A stretch of DNA of 64,000 bases from Chaenocephalus aceratus (Eukaryota; Chordata; Actinopteri; Perciformes; Channichthyidae): contig CM043799.1 in the NCBI GenBank assembly GCA_023974075.1, positions 4,722,928-4,786,927 of the forward strand, read 5' to 3'. Below the pieces are notes generated by a model that was not told the DNA's origin, did no database searches, and worked only from the letters and a program-made list of their open reading frames with translations. How positions within the stretch are numbered: position 1 is the stretch's first letter; each line of letters begins with the position of its first letter. This document shows, in pieces, positions 13,899-25,729 of the stretch. The translations under genes were made by a program, and so were the position numbers.

Positions 13899-16498
13899 AA
13901 TGCAGGGTTACTATTGTGTTGGATTAGGATTTATGCCCGACACACGCCAGCCTGGGCCAGACTGATTTGCATTTGAACGGGGGGGTGACGCTGTCTGGCT
14001 GACCTACTGTCATGGAGTCAGTCTGCTGCCTCATGGGGAGGATAATAAGAACACTAAGGCTGGAAAACAAACTTCCATTTTGCATCCAGAGGTGATCCTT
14101 ACCACCTGAGCTCCTGGAAGATGCACTTTGCTCACTGAAATGAAGCTAGATAAAATACTTCATCTGCTAATAGGTTTATTAAAACAGTAACGGCACAATG
14201 ATAGGGTTACAGACTGACATTTCACATGGTTTCATCTATTCTGCTTTGGATGAGCTCGGCTCTTATTATCTGCCAGGTTCCATCTGGTTCAGCGGTTAGG
14301 ACAGAAGTGTAAGGAAACGGCACTTCAACATCACTCTGCACTTGTAATCAAATGGACCCTTGAACCATGTCAGAGCCCACACTTTAAATATCACTTGCCC
14401 TTTCCGGTCTTAGCGTTTCACATTTGGACAAAAACATACTCACAATTCCACACACATTGAAATCCACATCCAGCTCGACTTCAGCCAAAACACCAATCTT
14501 TGACTTCACGTTAGAGTAAGTTCTTTCTTGACTTTCACAGTTTAAACAGCACTTACAGATACTACTCGACTTCACTTTGAGCTCATCAACAGCTTATTCA
14601 TTGTACTCAAATTACACATTTAAGTATTTCAGCACATCCATTCCAGATGCCAGCTCCCCTCATTTCAGTTACGCTCTGTTGACTAACACGTCAGCGTCAG
14701 CCTGTTTCAGTGCGACTCAGAATGAAGGTAGTTCAGACCGCTTACTGCTTCCCTGCCTGGCTTCCTGTACTATTCCTTCTGGCTCTCCGGCCTTGCCTCC
14801 TCGCCCGTAACCCACTTTCCAATAAACCCCTCCGACAGTCCTAATGACCCCTCCCCTCCCCCCCCAGCCTACATTCATTGCCAGGAGAACAATAGGGTGA
14901 TTATCATTGTTTCCGAAGACAATAACTGATATATGAACATGTGGGGTGATTGGGGACAGAGGGCCGTCTGGTGGGAGGGGATTTAGATTTCACACAAGTA
15001 GGTATGTGCCGTTATTATCAGTCGGGACAGACTTAGTGCCCAAATGTGTCACTCCAATTTATAAAGAATGAAAGGAAAATAATATTTGTCAGCCTTGACA
15101 GAAACGCAAATATTTGTCAGCTTGTGATGGGCAAGATACTTAATGTTACCTAGTGGATGTTAGCTTCCTTGGACAGGAGGCATGGTAGCCCTGCCTCTGT
15201 ATGCAGGGGTATGAATGCTGACTTGTATTGAGTAGTAAAGACTCAATTAAGCGCTTATAAATGAATTTATTTATCATTTACCATATGTACGTATGTGTCA
15301 TCGTGGCAAAACGTCAACGGTTCCGCTGTTCAGGGCTTCTGACGTTAATATATCACATTTTTCTACCCACCACATTCTTTTTGAATTGTTCCCAATGAGG
15401 ACAGAGCTTATGCTGTTCCTCCTCGAAGAGTCGAGCTGAACCCAGCATCCTTCTTCTGAGCGCACGGCCATTGTAATTGTAGAAAACTTGCATCCTCATC
15501 GATGTAGAAACTGGAGGGAACATGTGTTTTTGGCTGTGTCTTCCAGACGTCCAATAAGAAACAGTGAAAGCATGTTTGTTTGAGCAGACCCTGGACTCAG
15601 CTGTCGGTGAGTGTTGTGTTGTCTCCGTACAGATTGTTCTCCATGCGCTACGGCTGTCAGAACTAGCGGTACAGCTCATTCATATGTAGTTCAACAGAAT
15701 TAAGGCAAAGGGCGAACCCAGTCTATCACACAACAGTGGTGATAGGCTGTCAAGATATTTCTATGACAACAATATCTTGATAGCATATCCTAACCGCTTC
15801 TGTGTGACAGACGAGCTTCATCCCCTTGGATCTGATCATCCGTTTGTGCTACTATATATTTGTTTGACATTGTTTTTTCACTATTGCAAATAACAGGAAG
15901 TAAGACAAGATAAAAGTCGGCAGCAAAACCCATGGTCCACCTGCTCCAACAAATCTCATTTCAGATCTTTAATATGATAGTCTCAATATGAGGTTAGTCA
16001 GAACAAGCTTCTCAGGTGCTTCAGGTACATTTGAAGATGTTCACTCGAAACACTTGGAGTGACCAAACAAAAATGGCAGAGCGCTCAGAAAATAAGTTAG
16101 GTGCAAAACGTTTCTGTTCTCGTTGGAATCTGTTGAAAAAAGCTGCCGCCGCTCAGAAAACATTGCAATGTTGATACGATATATATATTTCTGTCAGTCT
16201 GTCAGTGAACAGATGTCGTCACTGTGCTCCACCTCGCAAGATGCCCAGATAATTAGAAGCATTACTTGAAAACGGTGCGTGCAAGCATGTCCACGTTGAG
16301 ATGTGTTACAGCACACTGCGTCGGTGTCGTACCGTCTGCTACCGTGCACTTCCTGAGCCAAAGTGCAGACTGACAGCGGGTCAGTTCTGAAGGCACTGTT
16401 AATGATCTAACTAGCCTCTCTTATGATGTGATGTTCTGTATGCAGACTTCAGCAGCACATCTGGCTGGTGACATTTACAACCTGAAACCAGGATGTGG
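13899..16498. other. No gene recognised
   Basis: 2.6 kb with ordinary composition. A 108-codon open frame on the minus strand (15353-15679) matches no family I know and has no splice context. If ccdc88 exon 3 lay here it would show a DPRPTNQRVN-like motif; I did not find one. Confidence 0.5.
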
Positions 16499-16755
<257 letters not shown>

Positions 16756-16756
16756 C

Positions 16757-16990
16757 ACTTCAGGGGATATTACATTGACTTACATGCATTTCCTGGAGAC
16801 TTATCCTAACCTTAACCATAACCAACACATGCCTAACCCTAACCCTAACCCTTACCCTTAACCTTACCCTAACCAAGTCTTCACCCTAAATTAATGATTC
16901 CCCTCATGGGGACCTCCAATATGTCCCCATAAGGGAGGCGAGTCCCACACGTGACTGTGTAAACAGATGTAGGTCCCCACAAGTATAGTA
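16757..16990 (+). repeat. Teleost repeat with telomere-like CCCTAA stretch
   Basis: Between about 16805 and 16876 the sequence is a degenerate run of CCTAACCCTAA units, including three in a row near 16831-16850. It sits inside a repeat with CATGCATTTCCTGGAGACTT and the short palindromic CTCATGGGGACC/GGTCCCCAC motifs. Confidence 0.6.
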
Positions 16991-17134
16991 ATGCTAGTAC
17001 AACACACACACACACACAGGAAATACTGGATTAACTGATTACCGTGCATATACCCAGGCCAGATACACATCAAAGAACTTCTTTCACTGTCTCATGCAAA
17101 TACAATGTGGACCCCTCGCCGTGGGGTTACTTAC

Positions 17135-17245
17135 ATGTGTGTCATGATCTTGTGCAGAAGACGCCGTCCACCAGCTCCATGAACATGTTCAGCTGCTCCT
17201 CGAGCCCGCGTCTTCACAGGAACCCAGCGGGCCCAGCGTCCGCAC
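17135..17245 (-). CDS. ccdc88c: ccdc88 exon 2 (HOOK domain start), frame-broken
   Basis: 111 bases between TAG acceptor and CAT|GTAAGT donor; the family needs about 113. VRTLGPLGSCEDAG is in frame, then one base is missing near 17200-17203 before EEQLNMFMELVDGVF. A second base is missing near 17156 before HKIMTH. Without correction the frame stops early. Confidence 0.75.
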
Positions 17246-18574
17246 CTACACACACAAGACACAAGTTACTACACCACACGTCTTTTCAATGTTTCCCTTT
17301 TGACTTGAAGTGCTTGATGACATCATACCAAATACTGAGTTTTCAGACCATTACAATAGCCGTTACATTTAGCTGAGGCTCTTGCATGAAGTGCATTCAA
17401 CCAAGAAGGAACCGACACACAGAAGCAAGAACCCTGCAAGGACATCAGCTCCAAATAGGCCACGCATTTCTTAGTGCTACATATAGAAGAGAAAGGGTTT
17501 TTTGGGGGGGTTTAAATTGAGCAAGAAACAGGTGGGTTTCACTTTCAAGTATGCAGCAGGAGGGGTAGACTTTCTGCAGCCGTGATATCAATATTCTTCC
17601 TCCATTTTGGAGCCAGGGTCATGATAAGAACGTGTTCATTTAACCGAGTGTCTTCCAGAGTTACAGTCTGTTGAAGTATGAACATGCCTCCTTGCGTTGC
17701 CGAGCAGTAGTGAGACGAGGCGGATATTTGGCACTAAAACACACGTATTTGTCTTTAGAGGAGCTTCATTTGAACATTTGAATGCATCATTGCAAAGAAC
17801 AAGTGCAGGGGCGCCAACAGAGTGTTCAAAGTGGGAACCCTTCTTTAAGAGCTATACTGGAAGTGAAATGCTGTTAACTTCACATTTGAAGAAGCCCTAC
17901 CTTCCCTGCAGTGTGTTCTATAGGTGTGTGTGCATGTACATGCTCTGCAAAGGATCAAATCCCTGTGTGTAAATGAATATATCCATAAAGTGACACATTT
18001 CTGTTTGCAAATGGGTTAACTGTTGCTACATTACTCTAGGTCGAGTTTCCATTAGTTTTGCGCAATGGATAGCTCAGTCCCAGTTTGAAGCTATGCTAGT
18101 TTTCTTCAATTAGCTGCAGTAATGTTTGCTCTGATTCATATTTTGACAGTATCACGCTTGGACATGCCGACTATAGGAGAGGCTCTTGATCATCATCATT
18201 ATTTGGGCAAAATATGATAGAAGGACAAAGAAACAGCATCTGTAACCAGTGAGGAAAAACATCATGTAATGTGTTGACTCTGAAAGTACGTTCCCTGGTA
18301 CTGTAATGTACCGGTCAGAACAGTGTCTCTCAATGGGTTAATAATGCAAGCTCCTGCAGCATGGTAAAATGGAGGGCAAAGTTGTGTTTCTACTACAGTA
18401 TTGTAGTTTTAAAGAAATGTAGCCGAACTGAGAGAAAGAGATCAGAGAAAGTTAAAAAGAGTCAGAGGTCAGCAAGTGTTTGTGTGTGCGTGTGTGTGTG
18501 CTGCTCCCACTCACCCACACCACCAGCGGAGACTCCATGAAAGTGGACAGTAACTCGGACAGAGTCACGTCCAT
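17135..18574 (-). CDS. ccdc88c: CCDC88 family (Daple/Girdin) 5' end, partial, two exons
   Basis: First two coding exons of a CCDC88 protein, a large coiled-coil G-alpha modulator and Dishevelled/actin-linked scaffold with an N-terminal HOOK-type domain. Exon 1 begins MDVTLSELLSTFMESPLVVW; exon 2 continues VRTLGPLG and, after indels, EEQLNMFMELVDGVF and HKIMTH. The MDVT start and MxLVDGVF resemble Daple (CCDC88C) more than Girdin, but the paralogue is inferred from memory of the families. The next exon was not found, so the gene probably continues off the left edge across a long intron. It starts about 4.9 kb downstream of the mpp5 stop on the same strand. Confidence 0.8.
17246..18514 (-). other. 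ccdc88 intron 1
   Basis: Intron between the two recognised ccdc88 exons. A fragment near 17930-17980 (ATGCTCTGCAAAGGATCAAA) resembles the repeat at 19620-19700. Nothing else stands out. Confidence 0.55.
18515..18574 (-). CDS. ccdc88c: ccdc88 exon 1 (start codon)
   Basis: 20 codons, MDVTLSELLSTFMESPLVVW, with donor TGG|GTGAGT. A start Met at this point matches known CCDC88C N-termini. The codons SPLV.W followed in the next exon by VRTLGPLG reproduce the family signature. Confidence 0.82.
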
Positions 18575-19300
18575 GTTGTTCCAAAGGCTTTTCACTCCGT
18601 TAATTAATCAGTAAATATTCATAAATCCAGCGGCCATCAGTCAGCAGAAGGCTCGCGGTAGAACAAAGCCCCCGCGAGGCATCGATTCCCCCCTGCACGA
18701 GCTCCCTCTCTCGCCACTATTGTCTTGCGCTGTCCTGTTTCCCCAAACACTCGGTTTAAAATCAAAGACTTTGAATTTGAATCCAAACTGTTTGAAATGC
18801 TTCCATATGCACACCGGAGTCAGTTCCGTTAGTTCGGCGGGTAAAGATCCAGTTTATTTTCCGGTTGAAGGTGTAACACTTGATCAAAACTTCTCGGGAC
18901 AGTAGTTCGCGTTACCAAGGATACACGACTCGGAACGTAAATCGACAAAAACGGCCGTGAAATAAGTTAAGAAAAGTAAAGAAAGTGGAGAAAACGTAAA
19001 TACACGATAGATAAACATAAAACGTTAAAATAGTTATTTCCGTTGTTTGTTACATCTCCACCACGTCCCTCTATCGCTCTATACCTCCTTTCTCTCCATC
19101 AACCTGACCGTGCGACAAAAGGAACGAAAGGGATGAATGACAACACTATAGACCAATCGGCTGCTGCAAAAGTGTAGTCTCCGCCCCTATTTGGTAAATC
19201 AGCCAATTACTGCGCAGTTTCATTTTTATTCTCAGTCTTACGTCACCGCCTTCAGTCGCGAGCCAAAGAGCACATAAACAATACGATAATTAACATCTTG
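18575..19300 (-). promoter_or_regulatory. Likely ccdc88 promoter and 5' UTR
   Basis: Upstream of the ccdc88 start codon the sequence becomes richer in CG dinucleotides. It holds a CCAAT motif (near 19153) and a GC box-like CCGCCCC (near 19181). No TATA box stands out. The element is inferred from position and composition. Confidence 0.35.
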
Positions 19301-20960
19301 AAGAAGATCCTGAAATAGAAAACTTTTTTGTTGGTACCCTGAAATTAGTGGACTATTTTACACAAGTAATATATTGAGCTACACTGGTTTTGCTATAATG
19401 AAAGCACTAGTAATAAGATTTACTATGTTTTCTATTTATCCTTTGGTTAAAGGAATAGAGGACTCAGAATTAAGATATCATATTTTGGAGATGGCCTGTG
19501 CACAAAATAAGATTAGAAGTGATTGAGGATCAGAGTGAAATTACAATGCAGAAAGAAAGAGGTGGCATCTGTGTAACATAAATATTAAAGGCGAGTTTAT
19601 ACAAAGTTAACTTCAAGGGGGTCTATTATGCTTTTTGGGGTTCCCTCTCTTGTAGTGTGATATAGGTTTTAGTGCATGTAAATGGTCTGCAAAGGCTAAA
19701 ATCCCTGTGTTCCCTCCAGAGGGGTTTCTCTCCCCCACACTCCTTTGCTTACTTTAGTAACATAGTGACATCATAATGTAAGCTTGTATTGGTTAGGTTC
19801 CTACACATTGTAGATGATAAACTAAGGGGCGGGACATCTCTAAGCAGTTGACCAATCGGAGCAGACTGGGAAGGGATTCATAGAATGCAATTAAAATGAA
19901 GGATTACTGTAGGACCACTTCCAGGTCTTTCAGCCTTAGGGGACTTCCCTTAGAGCAAGTCACTGACAACAATTGATTTCTATGTGATAAATGTAATTTC
20001 TGTAAAGTCTTTTATAAAGCAACCAAAAGCTAAACATTTAAACGTGATCCTCTTGCCGTCGTAGTTTTCATATATAGAAGAATGTACTGTGTAAGTGGAG
20101 TAAGATGATTTGCTGCTGATCTCAGTGCAGTCAGCAGTACGGCTGTGAAGGAAAGAAGGGTGTATCAGGGTGAGGCTAAAGGGGGAATCAGCCAGTCTTT
20201 GATTTGGCATGATCAGACAGGAAAGAAACGGTTTGACAACTTCCTGTTCAGAACCAGACCAAACATGCAGCAAACACACATGTTGCTAAATCAAAGGAGC
20301 AGCTATATTTGGACTAAATTAAAAAGTGAAGTGGTAGATCTGAGAAAGTAAACTGAAGCATGGCACATGGCAACAATAACCTGCAGAACAGCGCCGCCGT
20401 GTGGCTCTCTCACGTTACTACAAAGCATAGCAGAAAATCCTCCTCAGTATCAGTGTAACACAGAGGATTAGGGGCATATTTGAAACAATGTTGAAATCGA
20501 GGAAAACGTTTTGAATTGTTTTTGTTCTTAGATTAAGCTCAGGATTCAGAGAATACAATATTTCTGACTTTTCTGAAAATCTCTGAATTGTGAGAGAAAA
20601 GTTAGATTTCTGACTTTAATCTCAGAATTCTGATCTAAATCTCATCAAATCAAATCACTTTTGGTCAGATGTCAACATTCTTTAGCCCTAATCCTCTTCC
20701 ACAGACTCATTTATGGTGTAATGCTTCAACTGAATGGTACGGGACAGCTCTATTCAACTCCACTCGCTGCGTGTTGGTGTTCAATTAGGAACAATTGTGG
20801 ATAGTACCGAGTAACTGGTACTTATGTTTTAGTACACGTAAATGAGTGCTACTGTGGAATAAAGTGCAGTAAATGTAGACGGAGCTACCGCGTGTTTTAC
20901 AGTGACGAAACGTCAATGTAATACAGCTGATAAGAAATGACATTACATGTTATTTACTTG
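19301..20960. repeat. Intergenic; MITE-like repeat at 19615-19960
   Basis: About 19615-19960 contains GGGTCTATTATGCTTTTTGG, ATGGTCTGCAAAGGC and a GCGGGACATCTCTAAGCAG block related to the repeat at 20990-21310. The rest shows no gene. Confidence 0.45.
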
Positions 20961-20989
20961 ACATGTGCACATTGTACTACAATATATTA

Positions 20990-21310
20990 CATTTACATTA
21001 CAGTATAGTGGTGAATACGTATTTAAAGAGGACGTATTCAGCTCATTTTCAGGTATTAGTATGTAGTATCTCTACTGTGACATGTCTCCATGATTTCATG
21101 TTCAAAAAGCTCTTTATTTTTCTAATACTGCCTCTTTTCACCCTCTGTCTGAAACCAGAGCTCAGTCTGCTCTGATTGGTCAACTACTTAGAGATATCCC
21201 GCCTGTTAGCCTATCACGTACAATTCCTAGGAGCACTTGCCAATAGAAGTGCGAGTGTTACATTGTGATGTCACTACGTTACAGATGTAAGAAAATGATC
21301 CAATGGAGGC
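20990..21310 (+). repeat. MITE family N copy
   Basis: Contains GTTCAAAAAGCTCTTTATTT, CACCCTCTGTCTGAAACCAG and GCCTATCACGTACAATTC. The same family flanks the L2 element at 57604-57737 and 62537-62720. Confidence 0.6.
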
Positions 21311-22860
21311 GTGTCAGGCGGGGGGTTGGGGAGTGTGGGAGAGAAACTTTAAGGGAAAAAAATATAATTTTAAACAAAATACACAAGGCGAGTAATTTTT
21401 CATCAATCATCTATTTATTTATTCATTGTGAATATTCATACAGATTTACTCAGGAGAAGGGATTTCTGATAACAGGAAGTGGTGTCCATTCACTTTACAT
21501 TCAATACAGTGAAGCCCCGCCCCCTTTTCCTCCTTAACGAATGGCGAAAGGTGGGACCTGCGATCCTATTGGTGCATTCTGGACTTCAAACCTATCTTCA
21601 ATATAACAAATATATAATGCTCTACCCAGTGATAACAGTGATACTTTGTCAGGTCATCATATTTGAGACACACATTCGTTCACACTCACACACAAAATAT
21701 ATCATATATTCAGCATCATGTGCCAGCTACAGACTACAACGTTCACGGTTTCTTTACCCAGCAGCTCAGGGTCAGAGGTCATCTCTACTTAATGTGATCA
21801 GACGGGACAGTCAGTCAGAAACAAATGAAAGAGAAAATATCAAGTGCTGTGTCCTTTATGTCAGTGTTCATTGGAAATGGTGAAGAGCTGTCTGTTCAAC
21901 AGTCAGTCAGAGGAGTCCACACACTGCTTCATACAGAGTGTGTGTGTGTGAGTGTGTGTTCTTCATAGCAGTGAATGCCGTGGCTCAGTGATTTCAATTA
22001 GAGTCACATTTATTGCTCACCAGGGGCTTCGTTTATTTGACCTTAATAAGAAAATAAGAAGATTGATTTGAATTTAATTTCATATATTCTAAGCACTGCA
22101 AAAAGTTTAAATAAGTGGACTGTTATAGTTTAAATATGTTGAATTATTATGGTTGAAATGGTCGCAAGACAAAATAATGCAACTTTGATGAGGCCCCACT
22201 TTCCTCTCTGAAAATAAAACAAGAAGGAAGGATTCTCTAGGTCCATGTTTTGGTCTCACGACAGTGTGTGATGAGTAGAAGACCCCAGTGAGGGTCTCTC
22301 CTTTAAGGATAGTGAATACACATAAGGGTTACATAGCCTGAAGTGTCATCGTCAGTGCCTGGGTAATACATTCTACAGGATGCTGACTGCGCTCTTTAGC
22401 GTCATTAGAGTCAATGCGAAGACAAACTCTAATCTGAGATTTACATTTTTTAAAAGTCATTATGTTATGAGATTAAAGTTGAAATTCATAATAATATAAT
22501 ATATGTATGCAATGTAAAATCCTAACATTTTAAATCCTTATATATATTGATAGAAAGCTTAAAGTAGTTCTCGTTTTTTTTTGTAGTTTTTGGCAATACG
22601 GTATAAACCAGATTTGAACAGAACATTTTGATAAGTAAGTATTGTTATATAAAAGCTTATCTAAAAAAAAAGTAGAAATAAGGCAATATAATGAAGTCGT
22701 AGATTTACAAGAAATATTCCAGATATTAGCTTTTCTGTGTGTAAAGAGATTTAGATGAACTGAGGCTATAAAGTGTTTGCATTGTTGTAGGAAGCGCACT
22801 GGTTCCCATGACAAAAAGCAATGGGATTTTTTTTATTTGCTTTCGGAAACTTGCAGAAAG
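21311..22860. other. Intergenic, no gene; probable mpp5 3' flank
   Basis: AT-rich, with a GCCCCGCCCCC patch near 21513. No conserved coding segment seen. Part of it downstream of the mpp5 stop may be 3' UTR. Confidence 0.4.
22832..22837 (-). terminator. Candidate mpp5 poly(A) signal
   Basis: AATAAA on the minus strand about 620 bases past the mpp5 stop codon. The only support is the hexamer and its position. Confidence 0.25.
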
Positions 22861-23300
22861 TAAGATGTGTGGCAGTCACACGTTTAGGATACTTACACTT
22901 TTAGTTCAGCTGGATAATCTCCACATTTTAACACCACTTTTATAATGTTTTACTCGTAAATGCAATCTTCTGAACTCAAAAGCTAACGCTATAAAACCAC
23001 ATCACGGTCACATGACTTCACATCAACACCGCTAAGCTAAAGGCAGCTAATGTTGGGTGTGATGACGTTTAGTCGTCTCATTTAGACACTTGTTAGTAAC
23101 CGCCGTTTTTAAATTGAGTGTTTACTGAGGTTTTTATGTCGTAGGACAAAACGTGAAAATATATTCAGCTCGTGGTAACCCCAGACCTTAAATCAGACAT
23201 CTATCCAAAACATGTTCAAAAGGCTTTGAGATGAGTCAAGAAGAAGTTCTATCATGATAACTAATTTCCAGGTTTCAGGACTCTCCACCACGGATGTGTT
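22861..23300 (-). repeat. MITE family M copy
   Basis: Contains AACACCGCTAAGCTAAAGGC and TTCCAGGTTTCAGGA, the same blocks in the same order as at 740-800 and 2185-2210. Confidence 0.5.
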
Positions 23301-23452
23301 TTCTCATAACATTGAAACTCTCAAAATCTCAGATTAGTTTCCCTTAACAGACACTCTGTGTAACTCCCACACCGCGCTTAAGGTTCCAGTTTGTTGAATG
23401 TATCAAAGTGTACTCCATTGTCACTTTATGACGTGTGTGTGTGTGTGTGTTC

Positions 23453-23629
23453 TCAGCGCAGCCAGGAGCAGGGCACCCACTGCGGCTCAGTGTCCAGTTT
23501 GTTGATGAGCCTCAGCAGCTCGTTGAAGGCTTTGTCCTGGTCCGTGTTGACGATGACGCCGTCAAACAGATGTCCGCAGCTCTGCTCCATCTCTCGCGCC
23601 TTCTCAATGATGTCCCGCAGCTCCTCGGG
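23453..23629 (-). CDS. mpp5: mpp5 exon 16 (GUK end, stop)
   Basis: 58 codons plus [43 protein letters not shown] and then [17 protein letters not shown], the diagnostic PALS1 C-terminus. The acceptor GGCAG lies eight bases from a CA/TG array that takes the place of a normal pyrimidine tract. Confidence 0.97.
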   Translation of the reverse strand, partial: PEELRDIIEKAREMEQSCGHLFDGVIVNTDQDKAFNELLRLINKLDTEPQWVPCSWLR

Positions 23630-23658
23630 CTGCCACACACACACACACACAACACACA

Positions 23659-23689
<31 letters not shown>

Positions 23690-24032
23690 CACACACACAC
23701 CACACACCACACACACACACACACACACACCACACACACAACACCACACACACACACACCCACACACACCACACACACACACACACACAGGTGTTAACAC
23801 TGGCGATATGTGTGTTGACTGAGTGTAAACAGGAAGTGTAAACAGTCAGACAGGCACCTTTGGGTTTTTGTTGTCTTTAGCCAATAGGGCGCGGAGTCTT
23901 TCCTGGGAGGGCGGGGCTATGAAGATGATGTAAGGCTTTAAGTCTGAACTCCTCAGCACCTTTAGAGCCTGTAAACACACACACCAACATACATAAGGAT
24001 TCAAGCAAAACCATCACACCACCCTGTGTAAT

Positions 24033-24084
<52 letters not shown>

Positions 24085-25483
24085 CTGTGTATGCAGGCAG
24101 AGCACACAGATCTTCCCAGTGTTGATGACCTGCCTCACTGAGTCAGAACTGGTCCCGTACATGTTCTTCTCAAAGTCTCCAGACTCAATCAGCTTTCCTG
24201 TGAAAACAAGAAGGAACATTTTATTTACCACATTTCTTCAAGTAATATATTGTTCACACTATGACATTTCTGCACAATGTGTTCATTTGAGTTTGTAATG
24301 TTTATATAAATAATTTCAGGGTTTTATTTCATTTTAATTTACTTCATTTGATTTCATAATAAAGAAAACAATCAACAAACAAATGGATGTGCTAATATAT
24401 TTAATGTAGGAACATTTCATATTCATTCTTGTTGAACGATGACACTTAAACATGTGAACCCTTGGCTGTTTCCTTGCTAACTCTAGTGTCACTGCTCTTA
24501 TTAGTTTTTGATGTAAGCTTGTTACCATGGACACAGTGGTGCTGGTATTTCCAGCTTGTGAGTATGTGGTGATAGAGAAATTGGGTGGGAGCCTGAGGAA
24601 GTGCACAGGACTTTGGGGTGGAGGAATTGAAACACCCGCACACATTAAGGCCCGGCCCTTCTCTGGCGTCTCTGGCACCTTTGTGTTTATTGAATGAGTC
24701 CTTCACGTGCTCGGTTACACCAGTTGTTCCCAAACCTTTCTTTGAGGACTCTTCTTATATTTAGGCTTCTGAATGAGTCAGATCATTTAGCTTGACTACC
24801 CTTTGCTGATGTTGTGCTTCAGTGTCAAAGGAAGAAGCAAACTCTCATATTGACTTCTATCAAGTGCAGGTTGGATACATATAATTGAAGGTCTTTTCAG
24901 ATGATTACCTATATTTGTCATCATTACTTTTTATTTGCAGTGGAGGTGTGCTTTACATTTGTGAGGAATAAATAATGGTTAAAAGGATCATTTTAGTTTT
25001 TTCTTCCAATCTCCCGCCCCTGACACACAAGCAGCGGTTTGATTGGCTAGAGCTTGTACTGGCATATGATTCGATTGGCTGACGCTTCTGCCGAGGCTTC
25101 AAAAATTGAACATTGCTCAACTTTTGCAGCGAGCCACGCCAGCAAAGCTCCGCTTCGCTTCCCACAATGCAGTTCGGCGAAAAGTGACGTCACCCCATTC
25201 AAAGTGAATGGGTGAAGCTTTCAACGCACGCCGCTGTGTGGACGGGCCGTAAGTGGTGGAAGAGCAGCCAATGGAAATCCCCACAAAGACATGAAGATTT
25301 AAAGAGTGTCATACTAAATAACCCATGTGTACACAGTATGATATTAGAGAGTCTTCCCCAGCATGAGAGCTTACCTGCTGACAGCTCTGCCTCGAACGTC
25401 TGACGGGACACAAAGTGATAATCTCGACCGCCCAGCTCGCCATCCCGCCGGCTCCGAGTGGTGTCTGACACACACACCACACA

Positions 25484-25514
<31 letters not shown>

Positions 25515-25549
25515 CAACACACACACACACACACACACACACCCACACA

Positions 25550-25592
<43 letters not shown>

Positions 25593-25691
25593 ACACACAC
25601 ACACACACAACCACACACACACACACACACACACAACACACACAACACCACACACACACACACACAACACACCACACACACACACACCACA

Positions 25692-25729
<38 letters not shown>

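Noticed and set aside
15353..15679. 108-codon minus-strand open frame
   Set aside because: No recognised domain, no splice sites or regulatory context; likely chance or an unnamed repeat.
16805..16876. True chromosome end
   Set aside because: Units are degenerate and short, and unique sequence and a gene follow on both sides.
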